Virus record (IMG/VR): IMGVR_UViG_3300010370_000176
Location: 1 to 28,543 of that record
Origin: a virus
Length of the DNA stretch: 28,543 nucleotides
Strand: one strand, 5' to 3'
Part shown: piece by piece, positions 18,766 through 25,883 of the stretch
Position numbering within the stretch: position 1 is the first letter of the stretch
Layout of the letters: each line of letters begins with the position of its first letter
Translations under genes and position numbers: made by a program
Notes under the pieces: model-generated
The model's database searches: none
The model's input: only the letters and a program-made list of their open reading frames with translations
Told to the model about the DNA's origin: nothing

Positions 18766-19776
18766 GTGGCTTCAATTCAAGACATCGCAAAGGGTGCTAA
18801 TATAGCTGCTGGATATGGAAGAGTTGCTGCTTCTGTATTCCCAAATTCTTCAGAAGTTGCAAAAGTTTCTGGACTTTTAGATAGTGCTGCTAACATTGCT
18901 GACGCTCTTGCTGGTGGTGGCATCGGTGCTTTAAGTGGAGCGGGTATTGCAAAACCTAAAAAAATGTCAGAGGTACTTACCAAGTTTGGTAAGTTAGCTG
19001 GCACATCTCATTATGAAGTTGCATTCTCTGGTTTTATGAGATTGTCACAGTTGAGTGGATTTTTGATGATGAAAGGAGTTGACATTCTCCATATCACCAG
19101 AGATGCTGGAATCTTATGCTCAAGTGCATCCTTGCCAGGTTCAGCATATGCAACTACACAAATCACCAGCAATTTTCCTGGTATTACTGAGAATATAGCA
19201 TATACCAGAACCTTTGCCCCAATTGATTTCACGTTCTATGTCGATCAGCAATATAAGAATTTAAAGTTTTTTGAACACTGGATGGAGTATATTTCCAGTG
19301 GTGCTGATCAATTAATTCCAAGTAAAGCTTCTCCTTCTTACTTTAATAAGTTCAAGTATCCAAATGGAGATGGTGGAAGTGGATACAAGTGCGATTCCAT
19401 GTCCATCACAAAATTTGATAGAGATTACAGATCCAAATTAGTCTATAACTTTATTGGAGCATTCCCAGTAAATATCGCTGCAATACCTGTTTCTTATGAA
19501 GGAACACGAACTCTACAAGTTACTGTTACCTTCAGTTATGATAGATATGTCTGTGGTCCAATTTCGAGTGCTGCTCTAAGTCTCGGTTCTTTCTCTAACT
19601 TTATTCCAAGTCTCGGTTCTCTAGGTAGTGCAACTGGCGGTGGTGGAGGAAACAAACTAGTTCCCGTTCGTGGAAATAGTGGTGTTGTCTTCTACGATTC
19701 AAGTAAAGATACTAGAACTAGCGCAGAAGTTAGTGGAAGATTCTTTGGAGCAAACGGCAGTCCAACAAGGAACTAA
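18766..19776 (+). CDS. gp54: Baseplate tail tube initiator gp54
   Basis: 336 residues (T4: about 320). gp54 stacks on gp48 and starts polymerisation of the gp19 tube. A tube-protein fold is visible in YEVAFSGFMRLSQLSGFL, ASLPGSAYATTQITSNFPGI, PIDFTFYVDQQYKNLKFFEH, and CDSMSITKFDRDYRSKLVYN followed by the closing strands (VTFSYDRYVC). The N-terminus is Ala/Gly-rich (about residues 1-65) and the C-terminus is Gly/Ser-rich. The start is a GTG without a good ribosome binding site. Assigned by fold pattern and by its place beside gp48, gp4 and gp26; gp19-like tube protein is a less likely alternative. Confidence 0.78.
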   Translation: MASIQDIAKGANIAAGYGRVAASVFPNSSEVAKVSGLLDSAANIADALAGGGIGALSGAGIAKPKKMSEVLTKFGKLAGTSHYEVAFSGFMRLSQLSGFLMMKGVDILHITRDAGILCSSASLPGSAYATTQITSNFPGITENIAYTRTFAPIDFTFYVDQQYKNLKFFEHWMEYISSGADQLIPSKASPSYFNKFKYPNGDGGSGYKCDSMSITKFDRDYRSKLVYNFIGAFPVNIAAIPVSYEGTRTLQVTVTFSYDRYVCGPISSAALSLGSFSNFIPSLGSLGSATGGGGGNKLVPVRGNSGVVFYDSSKDTRTSAEVSGRFFGANGSPTRN

Positions 19777-19808
19777 ATAATTCTAACTGAATTTTTTGAC
19801 AAAAAATC

Positions 19809-20525
19809 ATGCCTTTACCAAAGATTTCGACTCCAACTTATGAGTTGACATTACCTTCAAATAAGAAGAAAATTAAGTATAGACCTTTCCTTGTAAGAGA
19901 AGAAAAAATCCTCATCATTGCAATGGAAAGTGAGGATACAACACAGATCACAAACGCAATTTCTGAAGTTCTAAATTCTTGCATTTTAACCAAAGGAATT
20001 GACGTTGAATCTCTACCAACATTTGATATTGAATATCTATTCCTTCATGTACGTGCAAAATCAGTTGGAGAGAGTGTTGATGTGATTGTAACTTGTGCCG
20101 ATGATGGAGAAACGCAAGTTCCAGTATCTATTGATTTGCAAGATATTGAAGTGACATTCGATGAAAAGCATTCTAGAGATATTAAAATTGATGATACATT
20201 GTCGATGAGAATGAAGTATCCTTCTCTTGATCAATTTATTAAGAACAACTTTGATTTTGATGGAAGAAATATTGACAATTCTTTCCAAGTCATCGCTGGT
20301 TGTATCGAACAGATTTATAATGCCGAAGAAGCATGGAGTGCTTCGGATTCTACCCAAAAAGAATTGATTGAGTTTTTGGAGCAACTTGGAACTAAGCAGT
20401 TCAAAGAAATTGAAGAATTTTTCAATACGATGCCAAAATTGTCTTACACAATTAAAGTCATCAATCCAAACACAAAAGTAGAGAATGAAGTAGTATTGGA
20501 GGGTCTCTCAAGTTTTTTCGGTTGA
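19809..20525 (+). CDS. gp26: Baseplate hub assembly protein gp26
   Basis: 238 residues (T4: 208). The sequence matches the T4 baseplate family that includes gp26 and gp51: PKISTPTYELTLPSNKKKIK, YRPFLVREEKILIIAMESED, NSCILTKGIDVESLPTFDIE and FLHVRAKSVGE. gp26 is required for hub assembly and is thought to act as a tail assembly chaperone. The gene ends SSFFG, encoded through a T TTT TTC heptamer (20513-20519) that is in phase for -1 frameshifting into the next gene. Confidence 0.86.
   Translation: MPLPKISTPTYELTLPSNKKKIKYRPFLVREEKILIIAMESEDTTQITNAISEVLNSCILTKGIDVESLPTFDIEYLFLHVRAKSVGESVDVIVTCADDGETQVPVSIDLQDIEVTFDEKHSRDIKIDDTLSMRMKYPSLDQFIKNNFDFDGRNIDNSFQVIAGCIEQIYNAEEAWSASDSTQKELIEFLEQLGTKQFKEIEEFFNTMPKLSYTIKVINPNTKVENEVVLEGLSSFFG
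20513..20519 (+). promoter_or_regulatory. Candidate -1 ribosomal frameshift site T TTT TTC
   Basis: The gp26 codons are AGT TTT TTC GGT TGA, so the heptamer is in the canonical X XXY YYZ phase. A -1 slip continues as CGG TTG ATA ATG, directly into the frame of the next gene, with no stop between. The product would be gp26 residues 1-237 plus 61 further residues (298 total). Confidence 0.5.
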
Positions 20526-20527
20526 TA

Positions 20528-20704
20528 ATGGCACATGAAGATCTTGTGTCATTTTATAAGATCAACTTTGCCATGATGCAGTACCATAAATATTCATTGA
20601 CCGAGATTGAAAATATGATTCCCTGGGAAAGGGAAATCTATATTATGTTACTTCAACAGCATGTAGAAGAACAGAACGAAAGAGCTAAGCAAAATGGCAA
20701 TTAA
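20528..20704 (+). CDS. gp51-like small tail assembly protein, 58 aa
   Basis: Starts MAHEDLVSFYKINFAMMQYH, then KYSLTEIENMIPWEREIYIM and ends QNERAKQNGN; all helical. It lies in the -1 frame relative to gp26, 2 bases after its stop, and overlaps the following virion gene by 11 bases. Cyanophage genes at this place are often called gp51, but T4 gp51 is much longer (about 249), so the symbol is left empty. Its place between gp26 and long tail-hub proteins, and the slippery sequence upstream, recall the second half of G/GT tail chaperones. No Shine-Dalgarno sequence is close to the ATG. Confidence 0.8.
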   Translation: MAHEDLVSFYKINFAMMQYHKYSLTEIENMIPWEREIYIMLLQQHVEEQNERAKQNGN

Positions 20705-22481
20705 TGCACAATCTGTTTTTCCTGGAGGAGGTGGAGATCCTGCAGCATCTTCTGGTGGCGAGGTAACAAAATCAAGACAACAGACAGTATATGTCAACCT
20801 CAATACCTTCACCCTGAGGTCAATTAATAAAAAGTTAAACAGTATAATTACTGCAATACAAAGTGATATTAGAGATAATAGAGATGAGGAAAACAGGCAA
20901 GATACGATAAGAAAGCAAGGAATAGATGCAGAAAGAAAAAATAGAATCGAAACAAATATAGAAAGAGAAACCGATATAAAAGTACCGCAGTTAGTTCAAA
21001 AACAAGTCACGAAAGTCCAATCCTTTTTTGGGAGGATTGGAGAGGCTTTAACTGCACTATTTGCTGGATGGGTAACTAATCAAATAGTAGAGAATTGGGA
21101 TACAATTGAAAGAACTGTAATTAATGTATATGCTGCAACTAGGCAGACAATAACCAATATAAGCAATATTATCAAGAATGTATTTGCAGTAATTCGTAAT
21201 GTAGTAGATACTGGTATTTCTGCAATTAAAGGTGCATTTGAATTTGTAAAGGATGCCATGGGAACTTTCTACGGATGGGTAGAAGGTGCTATGAACTTTA
21301 TAAAAAACTTAGTAGAAGGAGCTGCAAACTTAGTTAAACCAGTTACAGAACCTGCAGTTGAAGCAGCAGGGAATGCAGCCCAGGCAACTGGAAATTTTAT
21401 AGAAAGAACAGCGACAGCAGCAGATAATGCAACTGGAAATATTGCTTCTAAAACAAGAGATGCAATAGGTGATGCAGCATCTGCTGCAGTAGAGGGCACT
21501 AAAAATCTTATAACTGGTGCTAAAGATGCAATAACTGGCACAGGAACAAAAGTAATATCAACTAAAGGTCACACGGATACTGGACCTGGGTATACTATTC
21601 AGGGACAGACTGATGAGCAGGGAAGACCTGTTGTTTTCTCTAAAGAAGCAGCTGCTGCTTTTGAAAAGATGGTAGCAGATTCAAAAGGAGTCGTTAAGGG
21701 AACCGATATTGCAAGTTCACAGAGAACTGTAGCAAAAAATAAAAAAGAAAACGGGGCGGAAAAATCTAAGCATCTTTATGGACTTGGAATGGATATTCAT
21801 GGCAATTCAAAGGCATGGATTATAAAGAATGGTAAGAAGTATGGATGGGTTCATGCTCCATATGGAGGACCAAATGATCATGGTGGGCATTTTGAATTTA
21901 AAGGTCCAGCAGCTCCAGCACCTGCGAAAACTCCATCTAATAAGGATATTCCAAAAGAAAAACCAGTAGAAGCAAAACCAGCAGCAAAACCAGCGGCAGA
22001 TGTAAAACCAACAGAAGTTAAAGTTGGATCCACTGCAACACCAGCACCAGCAGAAAAATCGGCAGAATCAGTTACACCAATGATGGGAGAGACTGCTGCT
22101 CCATCTGGTCCAAGATCCTCAGATTCAAATGCAACCGATGCATCAATGTTTGGACCATATGATTCTGGAGAAATGGATGCTTCAGGTATAACTCCGCAGC
22201 AAAATCAGACATCTACTACTTCATCGTCGATTCAACCAGTAAATAATGCTAATGAAAAAATTGCGACTATGGAATCTTCAGTTCCATCTTCACAAACTCA
22301 GGTAGTTCAATTGCCATCAACAGGAGGTGGCGGAACCACTACTCCTTCAGATTTAGGACCAATTAATGCTGGTTCAATGAGTGGAACTGGCGCAACCAAG
22401 TTTCCTGGTGCTAGATCTTCAAACCCAGATAACTTCTATGTTTTGTTTTCTCATTCTGTCTACAACGTAATGGCAATATAA
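20694..22481 (+). CDS. Large virion (tail hub) protein with M15-like peptidase domain, 595 aa
   Basis: Parts in order: a Gly/Ser N-terminus; a basic coiled coil (about 45-100, DIRDNRDEENRQDTI); a hydrophobic helical segment (110-215, GEALTALFAGWVTNQIVENW); Ala-rich amphipathic repeats (215-285); a M15/VanY-like domain (about 300-405) with SKHLYGLGMDI (His360, Asp367) and DHGGHFEF (His399), the three zinc ligands; and a Pro/Ala then Ser/Thr-rich tail. The usual catalytic acid three residues before the last His is a His here, with Asp395 one place further. It probably cuts peptidoglycan cross-bridges during entry. Length is close to T4 gp29 (590), so it may double as the tape measure. Followed after one base by a related gene. 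Confidence 0.82.
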   Translation: MAINAQSVFPGGGGDPAASSGGEVTKSRQQTVYVNLNTFTLRSINKKLNSIITAIQSDIRDNRDEENRQDTIRKQGIDAERKNRIETNIERETDIKVPQLVQKQVTKVQSFFGRIGEALTALFAGWVTNQIVENWDTIERTVINVYAATRQTITNISNIIKNVFAVIRNVVDTGISAIKGAFEFVKDAMGTFYGWVEGAMNFIKNLVEGAANLVKPVTEPAVEAAGNAAQATGNFIERTATAADNATGNIASKTRDAIGDAASAAVEGTKNLITGAKDAITGTGTKVISTKGHTDTGPGYTIQGQTDEQGRPVVFSKEAAAAFEKMVADSKGVVKGTDIASSQRTVAKNKKENGAEKSKHLYGLGMDIHGNSKAWIIKNGKKYGWVHAPYGGPNDHGGHFEFKGPAAPAPAKTPSNKDIPKEKPVEAKPAAKPAADVKPTEVKVGSTATPAPAEKSAESVTPMMGETAAPSGPRSSDSNATDASMFGPYDSGEMDASGITPQQNQTSTTSSSIQPVNNANEKIATMESSVPSSQTQVVQLPSTGGGGTTTPSDLGPINAGSMSGTGATKFPGARSSNPDNFYVLFSHSVYNVMAI

Positions 22482-22482
22482 G

Positions 22483-24399
22483 ATGATTAAACTAACAAAA
22501 TCAAACGAACAAAAGGTAGATGCATCTAATATACAGTTAAATGCTTTAGAATCTAATGTAATTAGATTAGAGAAAGTATTTGGTGAAAGAAGAGCAAGTA
22601 AACTTAGAGCGCAGCAAGAAACCAGAGTAATAGAAATAGAAGAAACTGATAGAAAAAGAAAGTTAAGAAATTTTATATCAACGGAAAAAGAAGGTAGTGT
22701 TGCTAGTACGGTCAACAAATATGCACGGAAGGCGTTAGATCCAATTGAGCGTGTAATCGCTGCAATCGAAGCAATTGTACTTGGTTGGTTTTCAAATAGA
22801 CTTCCACAAATATTTGATTTTGTGGAAAAACAAGTCATCCCAAGGGCAGTGACAGTTTTTGATGGGATGAAGAATCTTGTTAAAAGTGTCGTGAATATAG
22901 CTTTCAGTTTAAAAAATATTGCCGTATCAATAGCAGATTCTGTTGTAAATTTTAAACAACTTGATTCTACTACTATTGGAGAAGAATTTAATATCATAAC
23001 AGATGAAATCTCTTCAATGGGTAGAGATTTTGGAAACATTGTAATGGCAACGTTTGGTCAATCATATGAAAAGACAGAAGGTGCAAAGCAAGCTCAAGAA
23101 TCTGCAGAGAGATTGGGTCAAGAAGATAAACCAATTCCATCTCCAGCAACACCCGCTCCATCTCCTGCAGCACCAACTCCTGCAGCACAATCTGGAGGTA
23201 AATTAAAACCTATTCACAAACAAGCACTGGACATTCTATCAAAATATGAGTCTGCAGGTAGTGGTGGATACAATGCCGTCAATCAGATAGGAATAAAAGG
23301 TGGTAGAGCGGTACTTCCAGGTTCTTTTGCTGGCGATTTTCGCAAGATGAAGCAACATGGCGGTAAAGCACTTACTGATTTGACAATTAAAGAAATCATG
23401 GCATTGCAGGCAGAAAGATCTGGAATGTCTAATCAAGAGTGGATAAGACAAGGTAGACTACATGCAGTTGGTAGATATCAATTTATTGGAAAGACCTTAC
23501 CTGGAGTTGTGGCGAGATCAGGAATTCCAACTTCTGCAAAATTTACTCCCGAAGTTCAGGACCAACTTGCAATTCAGTATTTAAAAGAAGCTGGTATTGG
23601 TGCTTGGACAGGTCCCAGGGACAAAGCATCGCGGAAAGAAAGAGCAATTATAGAACAAGCAAGAAAAACTCCACTTGGAAAAGGAACTGGTGTACAATCA
23701 AGGAAAAATACTGGTGGAAGACTAACTACAGGAGCAGTATTTGGCGATACTGGTAGAGTTAGCAATGCTGCTGGTTGGGTTCATGGTCACTTCCAAGATA
23801 ATAGTAGAACAACTCTTCTCAATAATACGTTCCCAGTTGTTAAAAAATTATTACAACAAGGAGTTTCTGTTTTTATTACTGGTGGCGGCGCAGACATTGC
23901 ACTATCTAAAAATATGAGCGATGCTCAGTTAAAACAAGCGATCAGCAAAGGAATTAATAAGCACTCCAAGAGAACAAGAGGTTATTATGCAGTTGATGTT
24001 TCTGTTCCTAGAGGAACAAAAGTTCCTATTGCTCTTGAAGATGTTAGAGCAGCAGGTGATGCATCTGGTGTTAGTGGATTAATTCCTGGAACAAGTACAT
24101 TTATTGGGCACTTAACTGCAAGTTCTGTGAGTGGATCAGCAGAACAAATTGCACAGACAAAGAAAGAAATGTCAACAATTGCTGCTGCTCCAAGTTCTCC
24201 TAAACAGGGAGTATCTCAGCAAATGCCATACGATAAACCACAAGGAAATACTATTATAATGGCTCAACAACCTGCACAACAGGAGATGCCACAAATGCCA
24301 GTAAGTATGGGTGGAGGATCTAATGGTGGTGTTGATGCTGGAACTCTGTTAAATAATATGCAGAAGGCAAGATTCTTAACTCAATTAGCATATACATAA
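22483..24399 (+). CDS. Large virion (tail hub) protein with muramidase-like domain, 638 aa
   Basis: The N-terminal layout is like the gene before: a basic coiled coil (10-75, RVIEIEETDRKRKLRNFIST), then a hydrophobic helix region (85-165, AIEAIVLGWFSNRLPQIFDF). Residues about 245-400 look like a phage lysozyme or muramidase: KYESAGSGGYNAVNQ with candidate catalytic Glu256, then MALQAERSGMSNQEWIRQGR, HAVGRYQFIGKTLPGVV (Gly330-Phe334) and KFTPEVQDQLAIQYLKEAGI. Residues about 415-550 form another domain with FGDTGRVSNAAGWVHGHFQD (His434, His436) and YYAVDVSVPRGTKVP (Asp505), resembling M23 peptidase motifs in changed order. The tail is Pro/Gln/Gly-rich. It likely replaces the lysozyme activity of T4 gp5. 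gp27 follows directly. Confidence 0.83.
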   Translation: MIKLTKSNEQKVDASNIQLNALESNVIRLEKVFGERRASKLRAQQETRVIEIEETDRKRKLRNFISTEKEGSVASTVNKYARKALDPIERVIAAIEAIVLGWFSNRLPQIFDFVEKQVIPRAVTVFDGMKNLVKSVVNIAFSLKNIAVSIADSVVNFKQLDSTTIGEEFNIITDEISSMGRDFGNIVMATFGQSYEKTEGAKQAQESAERLGQEDKPIPSPATPAPSPAAPTPAAQSGGKLKPIHKQALDILSKYESAGSGGYNAVNQIGIKGGRAVLPGSFAGDFRKMKQHGGKALTDLTIKEIMALQAERSGMSNQEWIRQGRLHAVGRYQFIGKTLPGVVARSGIPTSAKFTPEVQDQLAIQYLKEAGIGAWTGPRDKASRKERAIIEQARKTPLGKGTGVQSRKNTGGRLTTGAVFGDTGRVSNAAGWVHGHFQDNSRTTLLNNTFPVVKKLLQQGVSVFITGGGADIALSKNMSDAQLKQAISKGINKHSKRTRGYYAVDVSVPRGTKVPIALEDVRAAGDASGVSGLIPGTSTFIGHLTASSVSGSAEQIAQTKKEMSTIAAAPSSPKQGVSQQMPYDKPQGNTIIMAQQPAQQEMPQMPVSMGGGSNGGVDAGTLLNNMQKARFLTQLAYT

Positions 24400-25719
24400 A
24401 TGACAGCACAAGTAGCTTCAAAATACGAAGAATTTACTATCGAATCAAACGACGGCAGTAGAACTGTTGATTTGAAACTTGGTGTCGTTGGGTTTTCTTA
24501 CTATGAGGATATATTTTCCCCAACTATTACAGCAACAGTTACTATCATCACCACTGGAGATGCGATCAAAGACTTTAAGGGAAAGCAGGGGCAAAAGTCA
24601 GTATTGAATGGTTTGCCAGTTGTGGGTGGGGAAAGAGTAAAGATAAAAATAAAAGCACCAATTGGTAAGGGATTAGATTGGTCATCTAAACCAGAAAATT
24701 ATTTGTATGTTGCTGGAGTTTCTGATGTTTCAACGGAGAGTGGTAGAGAATCATTCACTCTTAAGTTGGTTTCGAGGGCAGCAATTACAAACGAAACTTC
24801 ACGAGTTAATAAGAAATATGCAACAACAGAGAAAATAGACGCTTCTGCAGAAAAGATTGCAAAGGATTTTCTAAAAATCAAGTTGAAAAAGAAAGATGAA
24901 ACCAAGAACAAGTATGGTTTTATCGGTAACATGAGAAAACCATTTACTGTTTTGACATGGTTAGCATCAAAAGCAATTCCATCATTTGATAAGAATGATA
25001 GTAGTGCTGGATATGTTTTTTATCAAACTCATGATGGATTTTTCTTTAGATCATTAGATGCACTTGCGAAAGAAAAACCATTTACGGAATATAAGGTTGA
25101 TGAAGTAAACCAGACTACATCAGCAGATGATGTCAAGAAGTCTGCTAAAAAGATCATTGATTATCATGTTAATAGAAATACAAATGTTATAGAGAAGATG
25201 AGAACTGGAGCATATGCAACCAATAATATCTTCTTCGATCCGCTCACATTTGAGTTTCCACAATATAGTTATAAACTAGAGGAACACTTAAAGGATCTAA
25301 AGGGCATGGAATCTTTAATGGGTGAGATGCCAAAACTACCACCAATTGAAGCGGGTGGAGATAGTGTTGGTAATTATCCCACAAGAGTTATGAGTAGGAT
25401 TCTTGATAGAGGAACTTTAGACAAAGATGTAAAGAAAGATTTAAATTCAAATCCAGTGAAGAATCAAGCGCAGTCTGTCATGAGATATAATCTTTTGATG
25501 ACTCAATCTGTTTCTGTCACCGTTCCATGTAATACAGATCTAAGAGCAGGAATGATGATAAAGTGTTTCTTCCCAAACCTTTCTCCTGACAAGGGAACAG
25601 AATATGATGAGCATATTAGCGGGCTATATATGATAAAGGAACTTGGGCATCACTTTGATACTGATAGTTCTTACACATCTATGTTATTAGTTAGAGACAC
25701 TTACGGGCGTAAAAAATGA
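24400..25719 (+). CDS. gp27: Baseplate hub protein gp27
   Basis: 439 residues (T4: 391). gp27 forms the trimeric ring that holds the gp5 needle and joins it to the tail tube. Typical features are the N-terminal tube-like barrel (TVDLKLGVVGFSYYEDIFSP, TATVTIITTGDAIKDF), SFTLKLVSRAAITNETSRVN, the central SSAGYVFYQTHDGFFFRSLD, and the C-terminal second barrel (MTQSVSVTVPCNTDLRAGMM, GLYMIKELGHHFDTDSSYTS). The ATG follows the upstream stop directly. Its own stop overlaps the next small gene as ATGA. Assignment secure by pattern and by position before gp5. Confidence 0.9.
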   Translation: MTAQVASKYEEFTIESNDGSRTVDLKLGVVGFSYYEDIFSPTITATVTIITTGDAIKDFKGKQGQKSVLNGLPVVGGERVKIKIKAPIGKGLDWSSKPENYLYVAGVSDVSTESGRESFTLKLVSRAAITNETSRVNKKYATTEKIDASAEKIAKDFLKIKLKKKDETKNKYGFIGNMRKPFTVLTWLASKAIPSFDKNDSSAGYVFYQTHDGFFFRSLDALAKEKPFTEYKVDEVNQTTSADDVKKSAKKIIDYHVNRNTNVIEKMRTGAYATNNIFFDPLTFEFPQYSYKLEEHLKDLKGMESLMGEMPKLPPIEAGGDSVGNYPTRVMSRILDRGTLDKDVKKDLNSNPVKNQAQSVMRYNLLMTQSVSVTVPCNTDLRAGMMIKCFFPNLSPDKGTEYDEHISGLYMIKELGHHFDTDSSYTSMLLVRDTYGRKK

Positions 25720-25883
25720 CAGACAAAGAAGCAAATTCAAGATTCAATGAACCGATTGAAACTCCAGATCCAAGTGATGCTACAATCAATGATAGAAGTT
25801 TAAGACATCACCCTGGTACAAAGTTCGAAGAATATTGCTCACTTAATCCAGATGCTGCTGAATGTAGAGTTTACGACGAATGA
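25716..25883 (+). CDS. Small conserved hypothetical protein between gp27 and gp5, 55 aa
   Basis: ATG 25716 overlaps the gp27 stop and its own stop overlaps the gp5 start, both as ATGA. The product reads MTDKEANSRFNEPIETPDPS, then DATINDRSLRHHPGTKFEEY, and ends LNPDAAECRVYDE. Acidic, with two Cys. The HHPGTKFEEYCSLNPDAAEC segment looks conserved in cyanophages as far as I recall. Given its position it may be a minor hub component or chaperone. Function unknown. Confidence 0.78.
   Translation: MTDKEANSRFNEPIETPDPSDATINDRSLRHHPGTKFEEYCSLNPDAAECRVYDE

Noticed and set aside
22419-23039. 206-codon minus-strand frame
   Set aside because: It is antisense to two certain virion genes, with Ser/Leu-rich shadow composition and no start signals.
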